64,000 nt of DNA, from the NCBI RefSeq assembly GCF_019977735.1, contig NZ_AP025018.1, positions 5,212,580 to 5,276,579 of the forward strand, in the 5' to 3' direction. The notes under the pieces are model-generated. The model was not told the origin of the DNA. It saw only the letters and a list, made by a program, of their open reading frames with translations, and searched no databases. This stretch comes from Calothrix sp. PCC 7716. Its GTDB lineage: Bacteria; Cyanobacteriota; Cyanobacteriia; Cyanobacteriales; Nostocaceae. Each line of letters starts with the position of its first letter. The stretch's first letter is position 1. Made by a program: the position numbers and the translations under genes. Of the stretch, positions 51,947 to 63,199 are shown in pieces.

Positions 51947-53131
51947 ATGAAAATTTTATATTTAACAACGGTTCTTCCCAGTTCTAAAAAAACAGGAGGT
52001 GAAATTGCTTCACAAAGTTTCATTGATGTATTAGAACAAAATGGACATGAAGTTGTTGTTGTTGGGTATCATCGGCTTGGTGATACTGATGTCAAAAAAG
52101 CGAACGAAGTTGTTGTAGGCGCCCGTTGCATAGAAACCCATAATTCTACTAGGCTATCTCCTGTACTATGGATGGGCAGTAGCTTGTTGAGAAACTTGCC
52201 TTACTCTTCTACAAAATATTACTCGTCAGAATACATTGGAATTGTCAATCTACTTTTAGATAGAGATAATTATGAGATTGTAATTATAGACCATGCTCAA
52301 ATTGGATGGATAACTAATTTACTAACGCAAAATCAAATCCATAAAAAAAGCAAAATTATATTTGTAGCTCACAATGTTGAGCATGAAGTTTATTTAGCTC
52401 AATATCGCAGTGCCCGAAACCTGTTATCTAAGCAAATTTATTCACGCGAAGCGTATCTAATTAAAAAGAGCGAAGATACATTAGCAAGCATAGCCCACCA
52501 AGTTTGGACGTTTACTCAGCATGATTCAAAGTACTTTCATGCACTCAATCCACATTCTACAGTTTTTGATTTACCTTCTAGCTTAACTCCAAGCTACAAA
52601 CGCTTACATCACCAGAGTCAGAACAAATTTGACATTGGTATTATTGGTAGCTGGACTTGGAAAGCTAATTTATTGGGTTTGAAGTGGTTTTTTGAAACTG
52701 TTTACCCATGCTTACCCAAACATATATCAATACGTGTTGCCGGAAAAGGCGCCGAATGGTTACGTGATGAGTACGCGAATGTTGAATATTGTGGCTTTGT
52801 ACCAGACGCTCAAGCATTCATGGCACAGTCTAAAGTCATCGCTATTCCCTCAGTGACAGGTGGTGGTGTTCAGATTAAAACACTTGATGCAATAGCATCT
52901 GGTTTACCAATAGTTGCCACTCCTACCGCTCTGCGAGGTATTCTTGGCTATCCATCTTTTGTTAAAGTCGCTCTTACACCTGATGAATTTGCCTATACTT
53001 TGGTTGATTTGTTAGAAGTTAGCAACTTTAGTGAAGACACTTCTCACAAGCTTTTTGACGAACGTCTTCAATGGCTACAGTCAAGAAAGCAAAAATTTGT
53101 TACAAAAGTTACAAATGCTATCAACAACTAG
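51947..53131 (+). CDS. Family 4 glycosyltransferase (GT-B)
   Basis: The 394-residue protein has the two-Rossmann GT-B layout: an N-terminal domain opening MKILYLTTVLPSSKKTGGEI and a C-terminal domain with IIGSWTWKANLLG, GAEWLRDEY, FVPDAQAFMAQSKVIAIPS and GGGVQIKTLDAIASGLPIVAT, which is the nucleotide-sugar binding E-x7-E type region (here with Asp). It transfers one sugar to the growing repeat unit; sugar and linkage are unknown. It follows the GT2 after nine bases. Confidence 0.88.
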   Translation: MKILYLTTVLPSSKKTGGEIASQSFIDVLEQNGHEVVVVGYHRLGDTDVKKANEVVVGARCIETHNSTRLSPVLWMGSSLLRNLPYSSTKYYSSEYIGIVNLLLDRDNYEIVIIDHAQIGWITNLLTQNQIHKKSKIIFVAHNVEHEVYLAQYRSARNLLSKQIYSREAYLIKKSEDTLASIAHQVWTFTQHDSKYFHALNPHSTVFDLPSSLTPSYKRLHHQSQNKFDIGIIGSWTWKANLLGLKWFFETVYPCLPKHISIRVAGKGAEWLRDEYANVEYCGFVPDAQAFMAQSKVIAIPSVTGGGVQIKTLDAIASGLPIVATPTALRGILGYPSFVKVALTPDEFAYTLVDLLEVSNFSEDTSHKLFDERLQWLQSRKQKFVTKVTNAINN

Positions 53132-53150
53132 CAATAAATCACTGTTTGAT

Positions 53151-54332
53151 ATGTCATCTAATAATCATAATCATAATCATCTAACCAGCAGCTATTTTGA
53201 TAGTACATCAGAATACAATTCTAACGGCAAAGCACGCATTCTAATTGCATCAATGCGCGGTTTTCATGCTGAAGCATATCGTTCAGCAGAATTTGAGTTT
53301 GAAGATGCGATTTTTGAATTTGATAGTGCAGATGTATTGGCACCAGTACTTAATTCTAATTTCACCAACAAAGTATATAAACCTTTGGCAAACCATCTTG
53401 CCGTAAAAACAGCCAGAAAAGAATGGCTTCAATCTGGCTGTATGACATCACGTGTGGAACAAGAGTATGACTTGTTTTTTTTCGTGTGTCAGCACTATTG
53501 GGATATTACTTGCATCAACTCGATTAAGGGATGGCGAGAAAAATGCCATAAAGCAGTATTATGGATTGACGAAATATGGGTTAAAGAACTGAGCAATTTG
53601 AAAACAAGAGTATGTTTAGAACTTTTGAAAGAATTTGATTATATTTTTACAACTCAAAAAGCTAGTGCCAAAGCAATTTCTGATTTAATCCATCTTCCTT
53701 GCTATTCAATTCCTTACGCTGTCGATGCACTTCAATTTTGTCCTGTGACTACTGAGGTACAAAGGAGTATCGATATTTACAGCATTGGGCGCCGTTCTCC
53801 GATAGTGCATCAGTCATTGCTTGAGTTTTCTAAACAGCAAAATTTACTATATTTACATGACACTCTTAAAGGATTGCAAATGAATAACTATAAAGAACAC
53901 CGAAAGCTTTATAGTGATTTGATTAAGCGCAGTCGTTACTTCATTGCGAATAAAGCAAAATTTGATACACCTGAACAAACTGGTGGACAAGAAGAATTAG
54001 GTTCACGCTTCTTTGAGGGTGCAGCAGGAGGTGCAGTTATGATTGGTATACCTCCAAACTGCGAAGCTTTTAGTGAATACTTTGATTGGGAGGACGCTGT
54101 GATTCCGATTGCTTATGACACAAATAATTTAGGTGATATTATTTGTGAATTGAATACACAACCTGAGCGCTTGCATAAAATTAGACAAAATAATATAGTA
54201 AATACACTTTTACGAAACGACTGGGTGTATCGTTGGGAGAAAATATTAGAAAAAGTCGAGCTTGACGTTACGCCTAAAATAATATCAAGAAAAGCATATT
54301 TATATGACTTAGCGCAATTGCATAAAAGTTGA
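53151..54332 (+). CDS. GT-B-like glycosyltransferase
   Basis: The 393-residue protein has the C-terminal half of a GT-B enzyme (GRRSPIVHQSLLEFSK, QTGGQEELGSRFFEGAAGGAVMIG, with the conserved Glu-Glu and the E-G-A-A-G pattern of Glyco_trans_1_2). The N-terminal half has ARILIASMRGFHAEAYRSAEFEFEDA. The frame extends to 53031, but that would overlap the preceding gene by 100 bases; ATGs at 53115 and 53151 are the realistic choices and no ribosome site settles it. A short NHNHNH tract follows the chosen start. Fourth and last gene of the plus-strand operon. Confidence 0.8.
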   Translation: MSSNNHNHNHLTSSYFDSTSEYNSNGKARILIASMRGFHAEAYRSAEFEFEDAIFEFDSADVLAPVLNSNFTNKVYKPLANHLAVKTARKEWLQSGCMTSRVEQEYDLFFFVCQHYWDITCINSIKGWREKCHKAVLWIDEIWVKELSNLKTRVCLELLKEFDYIFTTQKASAKAISDLIHLPCYSIPYAVDALQFCPVTTEVQRSIDIYSIGRRSPIVHQSLLEFSKQQNLLYLHDTLKGLQMNNYKEHRKLYSDLIKRSRYFIANKAKFDTPEQTGGQEELGSRFFEGAAGGAVMIGIPPNCEAFSEYFDWEDAVIPIAYDTNNLGDIICELNTQPERLHKIRQNNIVNTLLRNDWVYRWEKILEKVELDVTPKIISRKAYLYDLAQLHKS

Positions 54333-54353
54333 AAATGTAGTAGAGACCTGATT

Positions 54354-54381
54354 GTAAAGACGTGATATATCACGTCTCTAC
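54354..54381. repeat. GTAGAGACG palindrome, copy 5
   Basis: GTAAAGACG, a TGATATATCA centre and CGTCTCTAC; one mismatch in the left arm. It lies between the convergent GT and GT26 genes and may serve as a bidirectional terminator. Confidence 0.82.
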
Positions 54382-54387
54382 ATGTTG

Positions 54388-55191
54388 TTAATATTTACCT
54401 GCGGTGTGCCAAGAATGACGCTTATCTTTAGAATTTTTCTTAAGATAGTCTTTTGTAAGGTATAAATTTAACTTTTGTTTTAAAATTAAAAGTAAAAAAG
54501 GAATATCTTCGATTAAATAACGTTTCCACAGTCTTTTTGGCTCACATAGTAATCTAAATAGCCATTCAAACCCTGTCTGACTAACCCATTTTGGTGCCCG
54601 TTTCATATTTCCTGCTTCAAAATCAATTGTTGCGCCAAGTGCCATGAAAATTTTGATGTTTTGTAATTGCTCCTTATATTTACATATCCATTTCTCTTGT
54701 TTTGGGGCGCCAACTCCTATGACTAAAACAGTGGCGCCGGAATTATTTATAATTTCAACAATTTGCTGACATTCTAAATCGTTGTTTTCAAACCCGAAGC
54801 TTGGTGAATAAGAGCCAACGACAATATTTCTACCAATTTTAAGGTTGATATTCTGCTGTGCTTGGGCAGCAACTCCTTCTCTGGCGCCTAAAAGAAATAT
54901 TTTAATGCTTTCATTTTGCTGGTGGTGAGTATAGAAAGCTGGCAATAAGTCAGAGCCAGAAATTTTTTCGCGTATAGGAGTACCCAATAGTCTAGCCGCT
55001 AAAAGCAGTATCTGACTATCACAAACTTTATAGTTACTAACACTATAAGCTTGGACAAATTCTGGGTCTTTTTGCAACTTCATCAAATGGTCTACATTAG
55101 GTGTAAATACAACACCTGATTGTAAGGTATCTAAAAATTCTACCTTTGATAAATTGTCAATTTCTAAGTTCAGTATTTTAACTTTATTCAT
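54388..55191 (-). CDS. WecG/TagA/CpsF (GT26) glycosyltransferase
   Basis: The 267-residue protein has family features in order: TPNVDHLMKLQKDPEF, CDSQILLLAARLLG, EKISGSDLLPAF, FLLGAREGVAAQAQQ, VIGVGAPKQEKWI, ALGATIDFEAGNMKRAPKWV and GFEWLFRLLCEPKRLWKRYL. GT26 enzymes add ManNAcA-type or related sugars in surface polymer synthesis at the membrane face. It closes the polysaccharide cluster on the opposite strand. Confidence 0.94.
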   Translation of the reverse strand: MNKVKILNLEIDNLSKVEFLDTLQSGVVFTPNVDHLMKLQKDPEFVQAYSVSNYKVCDSQILLLAARLLGTPIREKISGSDLLPAFYTHHQQNESIKIFLLGAREGVAAQAQQNINLKIGRNIVVGSYSPSFGFENNDLECQQIVEIINNSGATVLVIGVGAPKQEKWICKYKEQLQNIKIFMALGATIDFEAGNMKRAPKWVSQTGFEWLFRLLCEPKRLWKRYLIEDIPFLLLILKQKLNLYLTKDYLKKNSKDKRHSWHTAGKY

Positions 55192-56109
55192 GGTAGAACG
55201 CTGTTCATATGATAATTAAGGTTAGAGGTTTAATTCAAAGAATAAAAATAGCTTTAAGCAAACGTAAATTCTTCTGAGGAGATATTTGCTTGACGCGGAT
55301 ATTATTTGTTATTTTTTCTATCAATGAACTCTAAGAACTCACCCAATAGCATTGATAACTTTCTAATATCTCAATGTTAAATTAGCATATTTATTTAGGT
55401 AATCATATATATTGTTTATGGGTTTTACAAAAACTATATAATAAAATCCTAGTTATTCTCCAATAGAATACCGTTATTACGTTGTTTCAGGATTTTTATT
55501 TAAATGAATCTACTAATGTCTTCATGAAATTTTCGTAAAGGCTTATTCCTAAAGATAGATAAGTTTTATTTGATATCTAACAAACAAAATTTTCTAGTTA
55601 ATAAAATTTCAAATTTACAAATTTTATACATAGAAGAACGAAAATATAATCAATACACTATTTATTACGTATGTTATCTTAAATGTATTTTCAATAAATT
55701 TAGTAAATCAATAACAATATTGAAAATGAAACAAAGGTTATTTTTGTTACAAAATAAACTTTGTGCAAGCTTTGATTAATCAACAAAAAGCATTATTCGA
55801 TTGATTATGAAGTAAAAACTATAATAAGTATAACTATATAGAAATTTACCAATATACAATATAAGCATGATTACTATTTGTTCAAGTTTGAGAGTGAAGT
55901 AAGCGTGTATCACAAAAACATACAAAGTTTTGTCAACCGTATAATCAATGTTATATAACAGTATGCTTTGGTAACAAATTTTATCTTTATTAGTCTCCGA
56001 GACGATGTTGAAAATAAATTTTTGGTGTTAAATATTGAATATTGCTAAAAATCGCAGTCTAGCAATTAAACTTAATAATTGGTGTGACAGTATTTTTTGA
56101 GGAGTGAAC
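55192..56109. other. Long AT-rich intergenic region
   Basis: More than 900 bases without a convincing gene or any of the repeat families or GGCGCC sites. An open frame at 55570-55779 is rich in Ile, Lys, Asn and Tyr, as expected by chance in this AT-rich DNA. It separates the GT26 gene and the outer-membrane protein gene, which are divergent, so it must carry both promoters. It could hold a long leader or small RNA; none is recognised. Confidence 0.55.
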
Positions 56110-56832
56110 GTGAAGAGTATTTTTTCTCGCAACGGAATTTTTTGCGCTTTAGGTCTAACGTCTATGGTGCTGCTAGCAAGTACCCATGTTCAAGCTGAAA
56201 CGGCGCCGTCTCCAAGTGCCCAGAAGCTGAATAATGCTTTGAAGCGTATACATAACTTAGCGGTAACACCCGTTCCAGGAACAACAGCAACAACTTCTGC
56301 TGCGTTAATGCAGCAAGAAGTGACAACTCCAGTTCAACAGTCAGAACAAACCCAGCAAGAAACGACTAAACAAGTAGCACAAGCCGATATTGACCCAGGT
56401 CGAACAACTCGTGGTGGCTCAAGTTATGTTGGTGTGGCAGGTAATATTGGTCTTGGTGGTGGAGATTCAGCACTAGGAGATGGTAACTTTGCTGTGATGA
56501 GTAAAGTCGGGTTGACAAGAACTTTTTCAGTGCGACCTGCGGCAGTTTTTGGTAATAACACAGCCATTTTGATTCCTGTCACCTATGATTTTTCTCTACA
56601 GCAACCTGATGACCCATTTGTAGAACCATTACCAATTGCTCCTTATGTTGGAGTTGGTGGCGCCATTAAAACAGGTGGTGACAACTCACAAATCGCATTC
56701 CTGGTGACAGGTGGAGTTGATTTTCCACTAACTCAACAATTTACAGCAACCGCAGCAATCAACGCTGGATTCTTCGACCAAACTGATGTTGGACTTTTAA
56801 TCGGTGTTGGTTATAACTTTGGCGGATTTTAA
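56110..56832 (+). CDS. Outer-membrane beta-barrel-like protein
   Basis: The 240-residue protein has a signal peptide (cleavage after about residue 30, VQA). A Thr/Gln-rich linker (about 40-95) follows, then a glycine-rich domain of alternating strands ending in GLLIGVGYNFGGF, where the terminal Phe is the barrel-assembly signature. The domain looks like a small eight-stranded barrel. GAGGAG lies five bases before the GTG at 56110, so that start is chosen over the GTG two codons earlier. It probably sits in the outer membrane; function unknown. Confidence 0.72.
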   Translation: MKSIFSRNGIFCALGLTSMVLLASTHVQAETAPSPSAQKLNNALKRIHNLAVTPVPGTTATTSAALMQQEVTTPVQQSEQTQQETTKQVAQADIDPGRTTRGGSSYVGVAGNIGLGGGDSALGDGNFAVMSKVGLTRTFSVRPAAVFGNNTAILIPVTYDFSLQQPDDPFVEPLPIAPYVGVGGAIKTGGDNSQIAFLVTGGVDFPLTQQFTATAAINAGFFDQTDVGLLIGVGYNFGGF

Positions 56833-56837
56833 TTAGT

Positions 56838-56938
56838 GCTGAGTAGAAAGTGCTGAGTGCTGAGTAGAGTTAGGAGTCAAAACTCTTTACTCAGCACTCA
56901 TAACTCAGCACTCATAACTCTTTACTCAGCACTCTTAA
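56838..56938. repeat. Composite STRR hairpin element
   Basis: Left arm AGTGCTG heptamers, one GTTAGGA, right arm ACTCAGC heptamers with a 14-base ACTCAGCACTCATA unit repeated. It starts six bases after the barrel gene and ends 15 bases from tRNA-Ser. Confidence 0.82.
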
Positions 56939-56953
56939 CTTTCTTCTTTGATA

Positions 56954-57045
56954 CGGAGAGGGAGGGATTCGAACCCTCGGTACGGAGTTACCTGCCGTAC
57001 AACAGATTAGCAATCTGCCGCTTTCGACCACTCAGCCACCTCTCC
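56954..57045 (-). tRNA. tRNA-Ser (anticodon GCT)
   Basis: A 92-base class II tRNA on the minus strand: acceptor GGAGAGG/CCTCTCC, anticodon stem GCAGA/TCTGT with loop TTGCTAA, long variable arm, T loop TTCGAAT, discriminator G. It reads AGC and AGU codons. CCA is not encoded. Confidence 0.95.
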
Positions 57046-57146
57046 AGGTGTACGAATAATAAATGTATATGATTTTAATGGAAATGTCAACAATGTTTTT
57101 AAAAAAGGTAATTTAGCTTTTATGCAGGCACCGTGTAGGCAAGCAA

Positions 57147-57178
57147 CGTAAGGATAAAGAAATTCTTTTACCCTTACG
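57147..57178. terminator. Long hairpin downstream of crtB
   Basis: CGTAAGGATAAAGAA and TTCTTTTACCCTTACG form a 15-bp stem with one mismatch and one bulge, about 70 bases past the crtB stop on the minus strand. There is no T-run, so it may be a mRNA-stabilising hairpin rather than an intrinsic terminator. Confidence 0.5.
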
Positions 57179-57249
57179 CGCCTGTTGTGAATTGCATTGT
57201 AATGAGGCAGGCAACGTGTTACTAATGGTTTTCTCGCTTTTTTATTCTG

Positions 57250-59608
<2,359 letters not shown>

Positions 59609-59777
59609 TTACTTTACTTTCTTCAATATTTCTTAACGGTTTTGCCGTTTTCATTATACGTTGCATTCCGTTACATTTGGCATCTCTTTCACATTTAAAG
59701 GTAGTTAGTACCTTTGTGAGCCATGTAGAGGTGTTAAAAATAGAACTAAAGTACTAAAAAAGTCGCTAATTTAAAAT

Positions 59778-60557
59778 TTACCTCAATCCCTGCTGTTTTA
59801 AAACCTCATCAATCCAAGCAGCATCTTTTTGTGATGGCGGTACAGGCTCTTGAGTGTAGTCAATTATCAAGTCATAATTACCTTCTACATATAATTCATT
59901 AATTAAAGTTTGTATATCTAGTAGTGGTTCTGTATCGGTTTCACGTAAAGGTAAGGCAAAAGATGGTATTACATTTTGTAAATTAAATGGGTATAAATCA
60001 GCTTTTGGACGTTTAGATGCTCTACTGACCAAAATTTGATAGTCACTTTGAAGGTTATATTGCACTTGTTGAATTGGCTTACCTTCTCTGAGCAAATCAA
60101 TTTCAACTAAATTCGTATTACTTCCTAAAACTTGCAGCCGTTTTTTTTGATATGCATTTCTTCCCTCTCCTGAACGCTTATTTTTTGGAGAAAGAATTTC
60201 AATTACGGTGATAACTTCTTGTGTTATGACATCTCGTACTTCTAAGTAATTTTCTTTGACAGTTTCAGGCATTGTAAGGTCAACCGTTACAGCTTCAACA
60301 GATGGTGATACAACAGCAGTACCGGCTTTTTGTGGCAATGCTATTTTTTGCGTACTTTGCACAGCAACATCGGCAACACCTACTAATAGTGAATCATCAG
60401 TTGTTTGATATACTCGCTTTTCAATGGACACTTTATATTTAGGACGAAGTTGAGGATTTAATTTCCGGAAAATAGCTCCTATTAATAAACTATGAATTTC
60501 TGACCAAAATGACGGATTCTCCAAATATGGGTTCATCCCTGGAAATGGTGAAGCCAT
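59778..60557 (-). CDS. DUF4058 family protein
   Basis: The 259-residue protein has the family signature FPGMNPYLENPSFW at its N-terminus and conserved KVSIEKRVYQTT, VIEILSPKNKRSGEGRNAYQKKRLQVL and LVEIDLLREG blocks. The ILSP-KNK region resembles the PD-(D/E)XK-like core found in related cyanobacterial families. The frame extends to 60611, but the ATG at 60557 directly precedes the signature. Function is unknown; many paralogs are typical in cyanobacterial genomes. Confidence 0.88.
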   Translation of the reverse strand: MASPFPGMNPYLENPSFWSEIHSLLIGAIFRKLNPQLRPKYKVSIEKRVYQTTDDSLLVGVADVAVQSTQKIALPQKAGTAVVSPSVEAVTVDLTMPETVKENYLEVRDVITQEVITVIEILSPKNKRSGEGRNAYQKKRLQVLGSNTNLVEIDLLREGKPIQQVQYNLQSDYQILVSRASKRPKADLYPFNLQNVIPSFALPLRETDTEPLLDIQTLINELYVEGNYDLIIDYTQEPVPPSQKDAAWIDEVLKQQGLR

Positions 60558-60631
60558 AAAACTAAAACCTCCTCCGTGAATTATTAGGCAGTTCCTGGCA
60601 CAGTCAGGCAAGGCGCCGTGAGCTTACTCAA

Positions 60632-61528
60632 TTATACAAATTCCCCTTGAGCGACCATAATTACTTTTCCCCCCACATGTACTTCAATGGGTTCGCTCTT
60701 GTTTTTTTGGTGTGCTTTGAGGAGGATTAAAGATGGTCTGTTAATTTCGTAACCTTGTTCAACGCGCGTATCGATTTCATTCTTACCAAAATATGAGTGT
60801 TCGACTAAATAACCTGCTAAACATCCGTTGGCACTTCCTGTAGCTGGGTCTTCGGGTACGCCAAGGAAGTCACAAAAGACACGTACATTTAAATTATTCT
60901 CTGGGTAATAAGTCTCTGGGCAAAAAATTAAAATACTTTTTGCCTCGATATATTGAATTAGGTTGTAATACTTATCTTGATTGACTTTCGCTCTTTTTAA
61001 CGATGCCAAATTCTTTAGAGGAACAATAATAAAGGGTAAACCTGTTGAAACAGCTTGTACTGGGTACTTGGTATCTATTTCACTTATTCCTATTCCCAAA
61101 ACTTCAGCAATTATCTCTTTAGAAAATATTTCCTTGCTAAAAACAGGCGCCTTTTGTTGCATCCACAAATATGGTTCATTCGCTCCACTGCTATCGATAT
61201 TAACTGGTATCTGTCCAACTTGTAAATTCAAAATAACTCTTTCGACTGATTGCTTTATAACCTCTCGTTGAAGTATGTAAGCCGTTCCCAAGGTTGGATG
61301 ACCTGCAAAAGGAATTTCTTGAGCAGGTGTAAATATTTTAACGTCATACCCCCCAGATACTGCTTGCTCAGAAACAATGAACGTTGTTTCTGAATAGTTG
61401 ATTTCTCTAGCTATAGCTTGCATTTGCGCCGAAGTTAAGGCGCCTGCATTAGTGAATACAGCTAATTGATTCCCAGTATATTTAGCTTCAGCAAAAACAT
61501 CAACTATGTAATATTTTAGACTTGTCAT
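60632..61528 (-). CDS. PhzF family isomerase-like protein
   Basis: The 298-residue protein has the two-lobed diaminopimelate epimerase-like fold: YYIVDVFAEAKYTGNQLAVF at the start, the catalytic Glu in INYSETTFIV, EIPFAGHPTLGTAY, and EDPATGSANGCLAGYLV in the second lobe. PhzF itself isomerises a phenazine precursor, but no phenazine genes are near; most homologs have unknown substrates. It lies 74 bases upstream of the DUF4058 gene on the same strand. Confidence 0.9.
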   Translation of the reverse strand: MTSLKYYIVDVFAEAKYTGNQLAVFTNAGALTSAQMQAIAREINYSETTFIVSEQAVSGGYDVKIFTPAQEIPFAGHPTLGTAYILQREVIKQSVERVILNLQVGQIPVNIDSSGANEPYLWMQQKAPVFSKEIFSKEIIAEVLGIGISEIDTKYPVQAVSTGLPFIIVPLKNLASLKRAKVNQDKYYNLIQYIEAKSILIFCPETYYPENNLNVRVFCDFLGVPEDPATGSANGCLAGYLVEHSYFGKNEIDTRVEQGYEINRPSLILLKAHQKNKSEPIEVHVGGKVIMVAQGEFV

Positions 61529-61866
61529 TTGAATTAATTAAGTAAAATGACTGTTGATATTAATAGTATTTTTGCATATTTTAAGGCAAAAAAAATTAGA
61601 TATATAAAAAATTCAAATCAAAAAAGTCGAAAAAGTCGGGAACAAATCGAAAAGTTTTATTTGCTTGTTTCGCAAGGACAAGATAATATGAATTCTGCTG
61701 GGGATCAATCCAGTAATTTACATCCATCCCTGTTTGGCGCTTAGACCTCGCAGTGTTCCATCGGCTATGTTTGTTCTCGGCTAAGTTCAGTTTACTACCT
61801 TAAATTTTATCTCAGGAGTAAGTTTGCATCTGTACAAGGTGCTATTACAAAGATATCCACTACGCC
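61529..61866. other. Divergent intergenic region
   Basis: About 340 bases between the divergent PhzF and RlpA-like genes, likely carrying both promoters. A 65-codon open frame (61547-61744) has a Lys/Ser/Asn-rich composition without clear protein features and is not called. Confidence 0.5.
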
Positions 61867-63108
61867 ATGCTATTTCTTGGAATTTTTTTCGTAACTTCTT
61901 GGATTAGTGGTTTTTTGACGCTGAATCAAATCGCTGTAAATGTTAAGCAGCAAATACCAACGGCAAAACTCTCATCTAGTTTAGGAAAAACTACTAGCAA
62001 TTCTCAATCTTTATTTGTTCTACCGCAGCAAGTAACAGCATTTAACGCAACATTGCTGCCATCAAGATTTTTAAATATAGATTTGGGAAACAAGAAATCA
62101 GAACCAGCACGTACTGATGCTAAAGCACCGAATAATCGGTTCTGTTCAGCGACAGCTAGTAAAAACGAATCTTCAGCAGTTGAACTAAAAGCTTTGAATG
62201 CAGTCAAAACAAGAGTTTCATCAACACCGCAGTTACTTAAATCGAACGACTACGACAGTGACTTCCCGAACAAGATTTTACGAAGCATACGGGAAGGACT
62301 ACCTCCCACATTACGAAACTTGTTCCGTTTGCCGATTTCCTTCAAGTCATCAGAACGCTCATCGAATTTGTCTGTTGTAACCGTTCGTCGCGATGAAACG
62401 AACTATGAAGTTTGGATAGATAATCATCTAATTGCCAACTTGCCAAACCAATTACAGGCAAGTGTTATGCAGCAGCGCTTGAGTAAACTGCTTCAGTCCA
62501 AAGTCTCAGACCCATCTCAATTACGACTTGCTACTGTAGACGGCGCCCCAGCGGTAATGGCAGGTAATCGTTTTTTATTGGGAGTTAACAAAGAAATATC
62601 TACAAAAACAACCCGAAGCGCTGATTTGATAGCTATTGACTGGGTGAATAACCTTCGGAGTGCATTGAAGGCGCCAAAACTTTCACTTACCGAAGGGCAG
62701 CAAGATATGTATGGTTTGGTATATTCCAATCAGAAATTATCTGGTTTAGCTTCTTGGTACGGTGGCTATTTTCACGGTCGTACAACAGCCAATGGTGAAA
62801 CTTATAACCAGAATGACCTAACGGTTGCTCATAAGACATTGCCATTTAACACCTATTTAAAAGTCACTAGTAAAGAAACAGGAAAATCAGTAATAGTGCG
62901 CGTCAACGACCGAGGTCCATATATTCCACCTCGTAGTCTTGATTTATCACTTGCTGCCGCGCGCTGTGTTGGTAGTGAAACCGCTGGTGTTGTTAGCTAT
63001 GAAGCAGTTATTATGCAGCCCAATCAACCCAAGATGACTTTAAATGCAGCACTAGCATTGAGAGACAACAAAAAACATCAACAATTGGCTGTTGTCTCAG
63101 AATTATAA
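61867..63108 (+). CDS. RlpA-like double-psi beta-barrel protein, exported
   Basis: The 413-residue protein has a hydrophobic N-terminal segment (residues 1-22) serving as signal or anchor, a long variable middle and a C-terminal RlpA barrel (about 295-390): SGLASWYGGYFHGRTTANGETY, LPFNTYLKVT and VRVNDRGPYIPPRSLDLSLAAA. It shares the barrel and layout with the protein at 690-1646; the middle regions differ. RlpA proteins bind or cut peptidoglycan at septa. The start codon lacks a clear ribosome binding site. An STRR element follows immediately. Confidence 0.85.
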   Translation: MLFLGIFFVTSWISGFLTLNQIAVNVKQQIPTAKLSSSLGKTTSNSQSLFVLPQQVTAFNATLLPSRFLNIDLGNKKSEPARTDAKAPNNRFCSATASKNESSAVELKALNAVKTRVSSTPQLLKSNDYDSDFPNKILRSIREGLPPTLRNLFRLPISFKSSERSSNLSVVTVRRDETNYEVWIDNHLIANLPNQLQASVMQQRLSKLLQSKVSDPSQLRLATVDGAPAVMAGNRFLLGVNKEISTKTTRSADLIAIDWVNNLRSALKAPKLSLTEGQQDMYGLVYSNQKLSGLASWYGGYFHGRTTANGETYNQNDLTVAHKTLPFNTYLKVTSKETGKSVIVRVNDRGPYIPPRSLDLSLAAARCVGSETAGVVSYEAVIMQPNQPKMTLNAALALRDNKKHQQLAVVSEL

Positions 63109-63116
63109 GAGTAGAA

Positions 63117-63198
63117 AGTACTGAGTGCTGAGTGCTGAGTACTCTCTACTTTACTCAGCACTCAGCACTCAAAACTCAGCACTCAGCACTCAGCACTT
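63117..63198. repeat. STRR hairpin element without GTTAGGA block
   Basis: AGTGCTG heptamers on the left and ACTCAGC heptamers on the right, complementary, with a short ACTCTCTACTTT loop. It fills the gap between the convergent RlpA and aspartate kinase genes and touches the latter's stop codon within two bases. Confidence 0.85.
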
Positions 63199-63199
63199 C

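Noticed and set aside
53031-53150. Early ATG for the fourth gene of the polysaccharide operon
   Set aside because: It would overlap the preceding GT4 gene by 100 bases; later ATGs at 53115 or 53151 suit the fold better.
55570-55779. 69-codon Ile/Lys/Asn/Tyr-rich frame
   Set aside because: Composition is that of random AT-rich DNA, with no ribosome site or recognisable motif.
56857-57072. 71-codon frame containing EREGFEPSVRSYLP
   Set aside because: It is the read-through translation of an STRR element and the complement of tRNA-Ser, a well-known false protein.
61547-61744. 65-codon frame upstream of the second RlpA gene
   Set aside because: Low-complexity Lys/Ser/Asn composition and no family resemblance; it lies in a divergent promoter region. 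A real small gene cannot be excluded.
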